DNA of 64,000 nt from Pseudideonella sakaiensis (GCF_001293525.1 NZ_BBYR01000033.1:28714-92713), one strand, 5' to 3'. Counted from the first letter of the stretch, positions 16,108 to 24,779 are shown. Notes: generated by a model not told the origin, from the sequence alone. A program made the numbers and translations.

Positions 16108-17325
16108 ATGCCCGAGCCGCTGCGCATCGCCCTGCTGACGCACTCGCTGAACCCGCGCGGGGGCGTCGTGCACACCTTCTCGCTGGCCGAGGCGCTGCAG
16201 TCGCTCGGCCATGCGGTGACGGTGTTCGCGCCGGCACTGCCGGGGCAGCGCCCGTTCCGCCCGCTGTCCTGTGCGCTCGAGGCGGTGCCGGTCGGCCCCG
16301 CGCCGGCCGACCTGGCGGCGATGGTCGAGGACCGCGTCGGCGCCCTCGTGCAGGCGCTCGCCCGGCACGTCGCCGACCGGCCCTTCGACGTGTTCCACGC
16401 GCAGGACAGCCTCGGCGGCAATGCGCTGGCGACGCTGCGCGAGCGCGGCGTGATCGGCGGCTTCCTGCGCACCGTGCACCACCTCGACGACTTCGAGGAC
16501 CCGCGCGTCGCGGCCTGGCAGCAGCGCGGCTTCGTGCACGCCGATGCGGTGCTGTGCGTGAGCCGCACCTGGTGCGAGCTGCTGCGCGAGCGGCACGGCA
16601 TCGCGGCCGCCCAGGTGCCCAACGGCGTCGACCTGGCGCGCTGGTCGCCGCGTCCGGGGCCGGCGGATGCGGCGCTGGTGCGCCGCCTCGGCCTGCGCCC
16701 CGGCGCGCCACTGGTGCTGGCCATCGGCGGGCTGGAAGCGCGCAAGAACGCGCAGCGGCTGATCGAGGCCTTCGTGCGCCTGCGCCGCGAGCGGCCCGGC
16801 GCGCAGCTGGTGATCGCCGGCGGGGCCAGCCTGCTGGACCACGGCGGCTACGCGGCCGCGTGCCGGGCCCGCATTGCGCTCGACGGGCTGACCGTCGGCC
16901 CCGGCGGCGACGTGCTGCTCACCGGCCCGCTGCCCGACGCCGACATGCCGGCGCTGATGCGCGCGGCGGACGTGCTGGCGATGGTCTCGCTGCGCGAGGG
17001 CTTCGGCCTGGTCGTGCTGGAGGCGCTGGCCAGCGGCACGCCGGTGGTGGTGTCGCGGCAGGCGCCGTTCACCGAGTACCTGGCCGAGCACGAGGCCGGC
17101 TGGGCCGACCCGCACGCGGTGGCCTCGATCGCCGAGGCGCTGGCTGCGGCGACGGATCCGGCGCGCCTGCGCCGCGCCGCGACCGCCGCCGACGGCGATC
17201 CTGCGGCCGTGCCTGCGGTCTGCCGGCGCCACGGCTGGGCGGCCAGTGCGCAGCGCCACGTCGCGCTGTACCGCGCGCAGCGCGCGCTGGCGCGCCGGCC
17301 GCGCGACGCCGCCACCGCGGCCTGA
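16108..17325 (+). CDS. MSMEG_0565-family glycosyltransferase
   Basis: GT4/GT-B glycosyltransferase, 405 residues from ATG 16108 (an ATG at 16084, overlapping the previous gene, is the alternative). The N-terminal acceptor domain begins RIALLTHSLNPRGGVVH. The C-terminal nucleotide-sugar domain has LGLRPGAPLVLAIGG, LTGPLPDADMPALMRAADV and the EX7E-like REGFGLVVLEALASGTPVV. It is part of the conserved Nit1C set. A glycosylated intermediate or product is implied but unidentified. Confidence 0.9.
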   Translation: MPEPLRIALLTHSLNPRGGVVHTFSLAEALQSLGHAVTVFAPALPGQRPFRPLSCALEAVPVGPAPADLAAMVEDRVGALVQALARHVADRPFDVFHAQDSLGGNALATLRERGVIGGFLRTVHHLDDFEDPRVAAWQQRGFVHADAVLCVSRTWCELLRERHGIAAAQVPNGVDLARWSPRPGPADAALVRRLGLRPGAPLVLAIGGLEARKNAQRLIEAFVRLRRERPGAQLVIAGGASLLDHGGYAAACRARIALDGLTVGPGGDVLLTGPLPDADMPALMRAADVLAMVSLREGFGLVVLEALASGTPVVVSRQAPFTEYLAEHEAGWADPHAVASIAEALAAATDPARLRRAATAADGDPAAVPAVCRRHGWAASAQRHVALYRAQRALARRPRDAATAA

Positions 17326-17377
17326 CCGACCCGCGCCGCGCCGCCGTCCCCCGACGACCCCCGAGGACCCCGCACCG

Positions 17378-17665
17378 ATGCCCGCGATGCACTTCACCCT
17401 GCGCTGGCCCGACGCCAGCGAGAGCCGCTGCTACTCGCCGTCGCTGGTGATCCGCGACTACTTCGAGCCCGGCGCGAGCTATCCGCTGCCGGACTTCCTG
17501 CGGCGCAGCCGCGAGGCCCTGCAGATCGCCTCCGAGCGGGTGCGCGCGAAGTACGGCTTCGCCTGCTCGATGGCGCTCGACGAGCTGGCCCGCATCGAGG
17601 CCCGCGCCGCCGACTTCCCTCCGCAGGCCCGCGTGGCCGTGGTGGCTTTCGAGGACCCTGCATGA
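17378..17665 (+). CDS. MSMEG_0570-family small protein
   Basis: 95 residues, ATG 17378. Nit1C family member recognised by FTLRWPDASESRCYSPS, DYFEPGASYPLPDF and the Cys in KYGFACSMA. No catalytic motif can be assigned. The stop overlaps the flavoprotein start as ATGA, so the two are translationally coupled. Confidence 0.88.
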   Translation: MPAMHFTLRWPDASESRCYSPSLVIRDYFEPGASYPLPDFLRRSREALQIASERVRAKYGFACSMALDELARIEARAADFPPQARVAVVAFEDPA

Positions 17666-18975
17666 ATGCACCCCCCCTGCCCGATCACCGCGATTCGCGG
17701 GAGGTCGTCATCGTCGGCGCGGGCCAGGCCGGCCTGTCGCTCAGCCATGCCCTGCGCCAGCGTGGCATCGACCACCTGGTGCTCGAGAAGCACACGCCGA
17801 TGCATGTCTGGCGCGAGCAGCGCTGGGACAGCTTCTGCCTGGTGACGCCGAACTGGCAGTGCCGGTTGCCGGGCTGGGAGTACACCGGCCCCGACCCGCA
17901 CGGCTTCATGACGAAGGAGCAGCTGCTGCCGTGGCTGGACGGCTTCGTCCGCCACGTCGATGCGCCGCTGCGCTGCGGCGTCGAGGTGACGCGCGTGGCG
18001 GCCGCCCGGCGCGGCGGCTTCGACCTGGCGACCTCGGCCGGGCCGCTGCACGCGGCGCAGGTCGTCGTCGCGTCGGGCGGCTACCACCGGCCGATCGTCC
18101 CGCGGCTGGCCGAGCGCCTGCCCGCGGACGTGCTGCAGCTGCACTCGGCGCAGTACCGTCACCCGGCCGCCCTGCCGCCGGGCCGGGTGCTGGTGGTGGG
18201 CAACGGGCAGTCCGGCGCGCAGATCGCGGAAGACCTGCACCTGGCCGGCCGCGAGGTGGTGCTGGCCTGCGGCAGCGCGCCGCGCTGCGCCCGCTTCTAC
18301 CGCGGCCGCGACGTGGTCGACTGGCTGGCCGACATGGGCTACTACGACATGGCGGTGCAGGACCACCCGCTGCGCGAGGGCGTGCGCGACAACACCAACC
18401 ACTACGTGACCGGCCGCGACGGCGGGCGCGACATCGACCTGCGCCGCTTCGCGCGCGAGGGCATGCAGCTCTACGGCACGCTGGAAGGGCTCGAGGGCAC
18501 GCGGCTGCGCTTCGCGCCGACGCTGCGCGAGAGCCTGGACAACGCCGACCGCGTCTACAACGGCATCAATGCCTCGATCGACCAGCACATCGCGCGCCTG
18601 GGGCTGGCGGCGCCGCCGCCCACGGTCTACGAGCCGGTGTGGCAGCCCGAGGCCGAGCGCACCGCGCTGGACCTGCGCGAAGCCGGCATCTCCGCCGTGG
18701 TCTGGTGCATCGGCTTCCATCCCGGCTTCGAGTGGGTGGACCTGCCGGTGTTCAACGGCCGGGGGCAGCCGGGGCACCTGCGCGGCGTGAGCGCCGTGCC
18801 CGGCCTGTACTTCCTCGGCCTGCCGTGGCTGCACACTTGGGGCTCGGGCCGCTTCAGCGGCATCGCGCGCGACGCGCTCTTCCTGGCCGAGCAGATCCAG
18901 GCGCGCGCCGCCGGTCGAGCCGCGGCGGCTTCGCGGCGGGCGGCGGACGCGGCGGTGGACATCGCGACGGCCTGA
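17662..18975 (+). CDS. MSMEG_0569-family flavin-dependent oxidoreductase
   Basis: 437 residues. The N-terminal FAD-binding motif is VIVGAGQAGLSLSHAL, followed by a flavin-monooxygenase-type WRQQRWDSF-like segment (WREQRWDSFCLVTPNW). A second, NADPH-binding dinucleotide fold begins VLVVGNGQSGAQIAEDL. GLPWLHTWGSGRFSGI closes the family pattern. This is the last gene of the Nit1C operon here. FMO-like enzymes use O2 and NADPH, so it could perform the oxygen-dependent step that the pathway may need. That is inference. Confidence 0.92.
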   Translation: MNAPPLPDHRDSREVVIVGAGQAGLSLSHALRQRGIDHLVLEKHTPMHVWREQRWDSFCLVTPNWQCRLPGWEYTGPDPHGFMTKEQLLPWLDGFVRHVDAPLRCGVEVTRVAAARRGGFDLATSAGPLHAAQVVVASGGYHRPIVPRLAERLPADVLQLHSAQYRHPAALPPGRVLVVGNGQSGAQIAEDLHLAGREVVLACGSAPRCARFYRGRDVVDWLADMGYYDMAVQDHPLREGVRDNTNHYVTGRDGGRDIDLRRFAREGMQLYGTLEGLEGTRLRFAPTLRESLDNADRVYNGINASIDQHIARLGLAAPPPTVYEPVWQPEAERTALDLREAGISAVVWCIGFHPGFEWVDLPVFNGRGQPGHLRGVSAVPGLYFLGLPWLHTWGSGRFSGIARDALFLAEQIQARAAGRAAAASRRAADAAVDIATA

Positions 18976-19063
18976 GCGGCCGGGTGGCCGCCGGCACGGC
19001 CCGACGGCCTGGCGGCGCCCGGGCCCGGCGCCCGCCCGGGGCGCGCCTGGCGCCGCGCGCGCG

Positions 19064-19079
19064 TGGCACCCCGCTTGCT
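19064..19079 (+). promoter_or_regulatory. Sigma-54 promoter of the globin gene
   Basis: TGGCAC-CCCGC-TTGCT, a full match to the RpoN consensus, with GG (19065-19066) and GC (19077-19078) ten bases apart. The predicted start at about 19090 leaves a 24-nt leader with a GGGGAG ribosome site before the globin ATG. Confidence 0.78.
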
Positions 19080-19113
19080 TGTTCCCGCGCCACACCACCC
19101 CGGGGAGCGCGTG

Positions 19114-19548
19114 ATGAACGAGCACACGATCGGCCTGGTGCGGGAAAGTTTCGACCTGGTCGAGCCGATGGCCTCGCAGGTCGGCGCCCGCTTCTACGCC
19201 CACCTGTTCCGCGTGGACCCGTCGCTCACGGCGCTGTTCTCCGGCGACCGCGAGGCGCAGGGCGACCGGCTGGTGCAGATGATCGCGGTCGCGGTGGCCC
19301 AGCTGCACCGGCCCGAGGTGCTGCTGCCCGTGCTGCGCCAGCTCGGCCGCCGCCATGCCGGCTACGGCGTGCGCGACGCGCACTACGGCACCGTCGGCGG
19401 CGTGCTGCTGCTGACGCTGGCCGAGGCGCTGGGCCCGGCCTTCACCGAGGAGGTGCGCGAGGCCTGGATCGAGGTCTATGCGCTGATGGCGGCGACGATG
19501 CGCGACGCGGCGGCGGCGCCGGAAGCGGCGGCGGCCGCGGCGCCCTGA
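19114..19548 (+). CDS. Single-domain globin (flavohaemoglobin-type globin domain)
   Basis: 144 residues from ATG 19114. The globin fold shows Y28 in ARFYAHLFRVDP (B10 tyrosine) and the proximal histidine H81 in LGRRHAGYGV. The protein ends in an Ala-rich tail and has no FAD/NAD reductase domain. Such globins bind O2, NO or other haem ligands, including cyanide. A dedicated sigma-54 promoter places it in the same nitrogen regulon as the preceding Nit1C operon. It might buffer cyanide or NO, or supply O2 to the flavoprotein; this is inference. It ends 12 nt from convergent mltA. Confidence 0.9.
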   Translation: MNEHTIGLVRESFDLVEPMASQVGARFYAHLFRVDPSLTALFSGDREAQGDRLVQMIAVAVAQLHRPEVLLPVLRQLGRRHAGYGVRDAHYGTVGGVLLLTLAEALGPAFTEEVREAWIEVYALMAATMRDAAAAPEAAAAAAP

Positions 19549-19560
19549 GCTGCACGCGCG

Positions 19561-20694
19561 TCAGCGCGGCCACAGCGCCCAGTAGCGCAGCGGCTGCTTC
19601 ATGCGGCCGGCCTGCTGTTCGGCGACGTCGCCCCAGCCCCAGAAGTAGTCGGCGCGCACCGCGCCGACGATCGCGCTGCCGGTGTCCTGCGCCACCACGA
19701 GGCGGCGCAGCGGCGTGCTCGACAGCGGCTCGGTCGTGTCGAGCCAGACCGGCGTGCCATAGGGCAGGCTCGTCGGGTCGACGGCGATCGAGCGGCCCGG
19801 CGACAGCGGCACGCCCTGGGCGCCGCGCGGCCCGGCCGAGGGGTCCGGCAGGGCCTCTTCGCGGAAGAAGACCACCCGTGGATTGGCCCAGAGCATCTCG
19901 TTGACGCGGCCCGGGTTGGCGCGCGCCCAGGCCTTGATGCCGGGCCAGGAGGCCTGCTCCAGGCGCAGCTCGCGCTGCTCCACCAGCCAGCGTCCGACCG
20001 ACTTGTAGGGCAGGTCGTTGTGCCCGGCGAAGGCGGCGCGCACCACGCGGCGGCTGCCGTCCGGCTCGGTCAGCGCGAGGCGGCCCGAGCCCTGGATCTG
20101 CAGGATCAGCGCATCCAGCGGGTCGGCCACGTAGGCCAGTTCCCGGCCGCGCAGTCCGGCCTGCGCGGCCGGCAGGGTGTCCAGCTGCTGGCGCGTCCAG
20201 TAGGGTCGGCGCGTGGCGAGGTCGGCCGGCGGCTGGTAGAGCGGCACCCGCATGGTCGGCGTCGGCTGGCGCGAGGCCTCGATCAGCGGCTCGTAGTAGC
20301 CGGTGACCAGGCCCTGCGCCTGGCCGTCCGGCGCCTCGACGCGGTGCGGCTGCAGGCGCTGCTGCAGCCAGTCGCGCAGCTCGGCCTCGCTGCGCGGCGC
20401 GGCCGCGCGCAGCGCGACGCAGAAGCCGGTCCAGCCGGGCATCGGCCGTTCGCAGCTGCGGCGCAGCGCCGGCCAGGCCTCGGTGACGCGGTCGGCCTCC
20501 CAGCCCGGCAGCGCCGACCACTCGACCGGCACCCAGCGCGAGCGCGCACCGGGTCGCAGGTCGGGGCGCACGGCGGCCGGGTCCGCCGGGGGCGGCGCCG
20601 GCGCCGGGCCGATCGCGCAGCCGGCGAGCCCCCCTAGAATCGCCGCGCCCAGCCAGGCCAGCGCGGTCCGGCGCCGGCGTCGTGAAGGAAGCAT
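19561..20694 (-). CDS. mltA: Membrane-bound lytic murein transglycosylase A
   Basis: From ATG 20694 the lipoprotein has 377 residues, with an Arg-rich N-region, hydrophobic core and lipobox LAGC. Other in-frame ATGs at 20700, 20709 and 20751 are possible. The MltA barrel is visible as GLVTGYYEPLIEASRQ, LILQIQGSGRLALTEPDG and NPRVVFFREE. The 3D segment with catalytic Asp is VAQDTGSAIVGAVRADYFWGWG. The enzyme cleaves peptidoglycan glycan chains non-hydrolytically from the inner face of the outer membrane. Confidence 0.93.
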   Translation of the reverse strand: MLPSRRRRRTALAWLGAAILGGLAGCAIGPAPAPPPADPAAVRPDLRPGARSRWVPVEWSALPGWEADRVTEAWPALRRSCERPMPGWTGFCVALRAAAPRSEAELRDWLQQRLQPHRVEAPDGQAQGLVTGYYEPLIEASRQPTPTMRVPLYQPPADLATRRPYWTRQQLDTLPAAQAGLRGRELAYVADPLDALILQIQGSGRLALTEPDGSRRVVRAAFAGHNDLPYKSVGRWLVEQRELRLEQASWPGIKAWARANPGRVNEMLWANPRVVFFREEALPDPSAGPRGAQGVPLSPGRSIAVDPTSLPYGTPVWLDTTEPLSSTPLRRLVVAQDTGSAIVGAVRADYFWGWGDVAEQQAGRMKQPLRYWALWPR

Positions 20695-20842
20695 GCGCAT
20701 GTGGGTCATCGTGTTGGAGGCCTTGGGCGCGCTGGCCCTGCTGATCTTCATCGTCTGGTGGACGATGTTTTCCGGCCGGCGGCGCGGCGAGCGGGTCGAT
20801 CCGCCGGCGGACGAGCCCGGCGACGGCGGGCCGCGGCCCTGA
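20693..20842 (+). CDS. Small single-pass membrane protein
   Basis: 49 residues from ATG 20693 (or ATG 20699), with GAAGGAA just upstream. A single transmembrane helix (about residues 5-24, rich in Leu/Ala/Ile/Val/Trp) is followed by FSGRRRGERVDPP, positive-inside. A TAGAAT -10 box at 20635-20640, inside the divergent mltA signal region, gives it a promoter. Small proteins of this pattern occur next to envelope genes in Burkholderiales. Function is unknown. Its start overlaps the divergent mltA start. Confidence 0.6.
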   Translation: MRMWVIVLEALGALALLIFIVWWTMFSGRRRGERVDPPADEPGDGGPRP

Positions 20843-20857
20843 CACGCGCCGTCGCCC

Positions 20858-22894
20858 TCATCGCGGCGGCGGCAGCACGAAGCTGGCCGGCCGCTGCCAC
20901 AGGCGGCGCCGGATCGCCCGGTAGATGCGGCTGCGGTCGGCCAGGCGGATGCCGCGCGAGCGCAGCGCCAGCCGGAACGCCAGCACGAAGCTGACGCTCA
21001 GGTTCAGCACCCCGACCGTGGCGATCCCGGCGACGCACCAGCCGAAGGCCGGCGTGAGCACGGTCTGCCAGCCGAGGCTGCCGACGGCGGCGGCGAGCTG
21101 GCCGGTGGCCAGCGTGACGTGGCGCACCTCGAGCGGCAGGCCGAAGAACTGGGCGACCGCCGGCACCAGCCCCAGCATCAGGCCGAGCGAGATGTTGGAC
21201 GCGTAGCCGGAGACGTTGGCGCGCCAGTAGGCCGCCCAGCGCTGCGCGCGCGCCGCGCCGAGCCGTGCCACCGCACGCGGGTTCCACGCGATCGCGCTGT
21301 CCAGCCGGTGCCAGACGAACCAGTTCTCGGCCCAGCCGGCGATCAGCGAGCTGGCGAACAGCAGCACGCCGGTGAAGGCGGCGTAGAGCGCGGTCGGGCC
21401 GAGCAGGCTGTTCGCATGCAGCACGTACTGCGCGTCGCGCGATGGCAGCGTCGGGTGGCCGAAGGCGAGCTGCCACGCGGCATCCACCGCCAGCACGACC
21501 GGGATCACCGCGGCCAGGTTGCCGAAGATGCCCGCCGCCTGCGAGCGGATCAGGTGGGTCACCTCGTCGACGAAGCGCTCCACCCCCTCGTCGCTGGCCA
21601 CGTCGCCCAGCTGTTCGGCCATCGCGTGGGCCGTCATCGCGGGCTGCTTGGTGGCCACCGTCCAGTGCATCAGGTGCACCAGCACGAAGCTGGCGGCGTA
21701 GTTCAGCCCCGCGGCCAGCCCGCCCCAGAAGGCGCTCAGGCCGAGCGACGCGAGGAAGAACTTCGCGAAGGTGGTGAAGGCGATCACCGTGCCGCCGCCC
21801 AGCGCGGCGCGCAGCATCTCGCGGTAGGCGCGGCGGTCGCGGGTGATGTAGTGCGCGCCGGTCTCGGCGCTGCGCTCGGCCACCTTGCGCGCGAGCAGCG
21901 AGTAGTGCTGCGCGAACAGTGCGCGCACGCTGCGGCGCTCGTCGCTGCTGCGCACCAGCCCGGCCAGCAGCCGCGCGAGCTCGCGCGCCGGCTGCAGGCT
22001 GAGCACGCAGTTGAGCAGCTCCTCGATGCGGTGGGTGCGCTCGCGCAGCTGGTCCACCTCGAACACGATGTCGACCGACACCCCGTGCTCCTCCAGGTGC
22101 TCGTGCACGCTGGCCGCGCAGCGGCGGCAGGTGTCCAGCAGCGCGCGCAGGTACTGGGCCTCGCGCAGCAGCGCGACGCGGTCGCCCTCCTCGGCGCAGC
22201 GCTGCAGCGTCTCGGCCGAGCGCGCCAGCTGGCGGAAGGGCGCGCCGGCCAGCAGCTGCGGGCTCATGCGCTGGCGCAGCGGCCCGGAGAAGCCGGCCGC
22301 GCCGACCGCGGCGGCGAGGTAGACGATCGCGTCGTACAGCGGCGCCGCGCCGCCGCCGGCACGCTGCAGCTCCGGGGCGATCAGCGCGGCCAGGCGCAGC
22401 AGCGTGGCATCGTCGATCGCCTCCAGCCAGCGGGCGTCGCTGGCATGCGGGAACAGCAGGCCGAACAGCTCGCCCAGGTCGCGCGTGGCGGGCGTGCGCG
22501 GCATCAGCCGGTTGCGCAGCCGCTGCGCCAGCTCGCCGAACAGGTCCATGCGCGGCGCGAAGCCGAAGTCGGCGAACAGCGCGACCAGGTCGACCTCGCG
22601 CCAGAACCGCGCCAGCAGCGCCGCCACCCGCTCGCGGTGCGGCTCGTGGCGCTCCAGCACGTTCAGCAGGTGCTTCAGCCGGCGCACCGGCGTCGGCGTC
22701 GCGACCTCGTCGGCGGTGGCCGCGGCGGTCTCCAGCGGGGCGTGGCGCAGCCACTCGACCAGCCGCACCAGCCACAGGTGGCGCTCCGCCAGCGACGCGC
22801 GCGGATCGGCGGCGTTCAGCAGCGCCGTCAGGTCCCAGGCGGCGCGTGCGGCGCGGGCCGCGTTCGGCGAGCGGCGGCGGGGCCAGAACATCAC
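20858..22894 (-). CDS. Gcr-type 'site-specific recombinase' family membrane protein
   Basis: 678 residues. The N-terminal half (to ~380) is soluble and helical, with a repeated LERHEPHRERVAALLARFW-like pattern. The C-terminal half has several strong membrane helices (FTTFAKFFLASLGLSAFWGG, a second around FGNLAAVIPVVLAVDAAW, and later ones). This matches the family historically named 'site-specific recombinase, Gcr', common in betaproteobacteria. No recombinase catalytic motif is present and no mobile element adjoins it, so the name should not be taken as a function. Confidence 0.85.
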   Translation of the reverse strand: MMFWPRRRSPNAARAARAAWDLTALLNAADPRASLAERHLWLVRLVEWLRHAPLETAAATADEVATPTPVRRLKHLLNVLERHEPHRERVAALLARFWREVDLVALFADFGFAPRMDLFGELAQRLRNRLMPRTPATRDLGELFGLLFPHASDARWLEAIDDATLLRLAALIAPELQRAGGGAAPLYDAIVYLAAAVGAAGFSGPLRQRMSPQLLAGAPFRQLARSAETLQRCAEEGDRVALLREAQYLRALLDTCRRCAASVHEHLEEHGVSVDIVFEVDQLRERTHRIEELLNCVLSLQPARELARLLAGLVRSSDERRSVRALFAQHYSLLARKVAERSAETGAHYITRDRRAYREMLRAALGGGTVIAFTTFAKFFLASLGLSAFWGGLAAGLNYAASFVLVHLMHWTVATKQPAMTAHAMAEQLGDVASDEGVERFVDEVTHLIRSQAAGIFGNLAAVIPVVLAVDAAWQLAFGHPTLPSRDAQYVLHANSLLGPTALYAAFTGVLLFASSLIAGWAENWFVWHRLDSAIAWNPRAVARLGAARAQRWAAYWRANVSGYASNISLGLMLGLVPAVAQFFGLPLEVRHVTLATGQLAAAVGSLGWQTVLTPAFGWCVAGIATVGVLNLSVSFVLAFRLALRSRGIRLADRSRIYRAIRRRLWQRPASFVLPPPR

Positions 22895-22931
22895 GGCCGG
22901 CGGAGGCGGGGAGCGGGCGGCGGCGGCGCGG

Positions 22932-23306
22932 TCAATGCAGGCTGGACGCGACGGCCAGCCCGAACTCGGCGATCGGCGCCTCGAAGGGGCGCGCGTCCTC
23001 GGTCATGCAGAAGAAGGTGCCGCGCATCGTGCCGTGCGGCGTCGCGATGCGCGTCCAGCTGGTGTAGTCGAAGCTCTCGCCCGGGCGCAGCACCGGCTGG
23101 TGGCCGACCACGGCCAGCCCGCGCACCTCCTCGACGGCCTCGTTGGCATCGGTGATCACCCAGTGCCGGGCGATCAGCTGGGCGGTCACGTCGCCGCTGT
23201 TGCGGATCGTCACCGTGTACGCGAAGGCGTAGTGCGGGACCGACGGGTCCGTCTGCTCGGGCAGGGGGCGCACGACGACGCTGCAGGTGAATTCCGGACG
23301 GGCCAT
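22932..23306 (-). CDS. apaG: ApaG protein
   Basis: 124 residues with the ApaG beta-sandwich pattern: YAFAYTVTIRNSGDVTAQL, RHWVITDANEAVEEVRG, VVGHQPVLRPGESFDYTS and PHGTMRGTFFCMTEDA. ApaG has an Fn3-like fold and has been linked to Co/Mg resistance and Ap4A hydrolysis context. Its exact function is unsettled. It is divergent from rpe across a 70-bp shared promoter region. Confidence 0.95.
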   Translation of the reverse strand: MARPEFTCSVVVRPLPEQTDPSVPHYAFAYTVTIRNSGDVTAQLIARHWVITDANEAVEEVRGLAVVGHQPVLRPGESFDYTSWTRIATPHGTMRGTFFCMTEDARPFEAPIAEFGLAVASSLH

Positions 23307-23312
23307 GGCCGG

Positions 23313-23368
23313 ATTCTAGGCAGCCCGCAGCGGGTGCAGCGCCGGCGCCGGCGGCCGCTGCCTAGAAT
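23313..23368. promoter_or_regulatory. Mirror-image divergent promoters for apaG and rpe
   Basis: A perfect 12-bp inverted repeat (ATTCTAGGCAGC at 23313-23324, GCTGCCTAGAAT at 23357-23368) has a TAGAAT -10 box in each arm facing outwards. Each ATG is only about 7-8 nt from its box, so both mRNAs would be leaderless or nearly so. The symmetric sequence may also be an operator. Confidence 0.6.
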
Positions 23369-23376
23369 TCCGCGCC

Positions 23377-24105
23377 ATGAGCCCGTCCCCCTCCGTCGGC
23401 GCCGCCGCGCCGGCCCCGCGCCACCGCATCGCCCCCAGCATCCTCTCGGCCGACTTCGCCCGCCTCGGCGACGAGGTGCGCAGCGTGCTGGCCGCCGGCG
23501 CGGACTGGGTGCACTTCGACGTGATGGACAACCATTACGTGCCCAACCTGACCTTCGGCCCGATGGTCTGCGAGGCGCTGCGCCGCCACGCGGTGCATCC
23601 CGACGGCCAGCCCGCGCCGATCGACGTGCACCTGATGGTGCAGCCGGTCGATGCGCTGGCCCAGGCCTTCTGCCGCGCCGGCGCCGACCTGGTCAGCTTC
23701 CACCCCGAGGCCTCGGCCCATGTCGACCGCACGCTGCAGCTGATCCGCGGCGAAGGCAGGCAGGCCGGGCTGGTCTTCAACCCGGCCACGCCGCTGGACG
23801 TGCTGGACTGGGTGATCGACAAGGTCGACCTGGTGCTGATCATGAGCGTCAACCCGGGCTTCGGCGGGCAGAGCTTCATCGACGCGGCGCTGCGCAAGCT
23901 GACGCAGGCGCGCGCGCGCATCGACGCACACCGTGCGGCCACCGGCCGCGAGATCCGCCTCGAGGTGGACGGCGGCGTCAAGGTCGACAACATCCGGCGC
24001 ATCGCCGACGCCGGCGCCGACACCTTCGTCGCCGGCAGCGCGATCTTCGGCCAGCCGGACTACCGGCGCGTGATCGACGCGATGCGCGCGGAGCTGGCAC
24101 GCTGA
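23377..24105 (+). CDS. rpe: Ribulose-phosphate 3-epimerase
   Basis: 242 residues, usual size for Rpe. It interconverts ribulose-5-phosphate and xylulose-5-phosphate on a TIM barrel. Visible motifs: [35 protein letters not shown] with the metal-binding His/Asp, [28 protein letters not shown] and [12 protein letters not shown] with the catalytic Asp. It sits with gph and trpE in the common betaproteobacterial order rpe-gph-trpE. Confidence 0.97.
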   Translation: MSPSPSVGAAAPAPRHRIAPSILSADFARLGDEVRSVLAAGADWVHFDVMDNHYVPNLTFGPMVCEALRRHAVHPDGQPAPIDVHLMVQPVDALAQAFCRAGADLVSFHPEASAHVDRTLQLIRGEGRQAGLVFNPATPLDVLDWVIDKVDLVLIMSVNPGFGGQSFIDAALRKLTQARARIDAHRAATGREIRLEVDGGVKVDNIRRIADAGADTFVAGSAIFGQPDYRRVIDAMRAELAR

Positions 24106-24107
24106 CC

Positions 24108-24779
24108 ATGGCCACGCTCCCGCACGGGCCACGCGGCCTGCAGGCCGCCATCGTCGACCTCGACGGCACGATGATCGACACCGTCGGCGACTTCGAACTC
24201 GCGCTCGGCGGCATGCTGGGCGAACTCGGGCTGCCCGGCGTGTCGCGCGGCTTCGTGCTCGAGACCATCGGCAAGGGCTCCGAGAACCTGATCCGCCGCA
24301 CGCTGGCCGAGGTGGGTGCGGACGCGGCGCGCTTCGACGTGGCGCTGGCCGCCTACCAACGCCACTACCTCGCGATCAACGGGCAGCGGGCCGCGGTCTA
24401 CCCGGGGGTCGTGGAGGGCCTGGCGCGGCTGCGCGGCCACGGGTTGCGGCTGGCCTGCCTGACCAACAAGCCCGGCGCCTTCGCCGCGCCGTTGCTGCAG
24501 GCCAAGGGCCTGGCCGATGCCTTCGCCTTCGTGTTCGGCGGCGATGCCTTCCCGCGCAAGAAGCCGGATCCGCTGCCGCTGCTGGAGACCTGTCGGGCGC
24601 TGGGCACCGAGCCGGCGCGCACGCTGATGGTTGGCGACAGCGAGAACGACGCGCTGGCGGCGCGCGCCGCCGGCTGCCCGGTCTGGCTGGTCACCTACGG
24701 CTACAACCATGGCCGGCCGGTGTCGACGGTCGATGCAGACGGCACCGTTGATCGGCTGGACGCGCTGCCGCTGGACTGA
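24108..24779 (+). CDS. gph: Phosphoglycolate phosphatase
   Basis: 223 residues, starting two nt after rpe. HAD superfamily: motif I is VDLDGTMIDT (nucleophile Asp, with Val in place of the more usual Phe), motif II is CLTNKP, the motif III Lys lies in PRKKPDPLP, and motif IV is MVGDSENDALAARAAG. It removes 2-phosphoglycolate. Position between rpe and trpE supports gph over other HAD phosphatases. Confidence 0.93.
   Translation: MATLPHGPRGLQAAIVDLDGTMIDTVGDFELALGGMLGELGLPGVSRGFVLETIGKGSENLIRRTLAEVGADAARFDVALAAYQRHYLAINGQRAAVYPGVVEGLARLRGHGLRLACLTNKPGAFAAPLLQAKGLADAFAFVFGGDAFPRKKPDPLPLLETCRALGTEPARTLMVGDSENDALAARAAGCPVWLVTYGYNHGRPVSTVDADGTVDRLDALPLD

Noticed and set aside
20858..22894. Mobile-element recombinase
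   Set aside because: The family name says recombinase, but the protein is a membrane protein without serine or tyrosine recombinase residues and has no flanking repeats.
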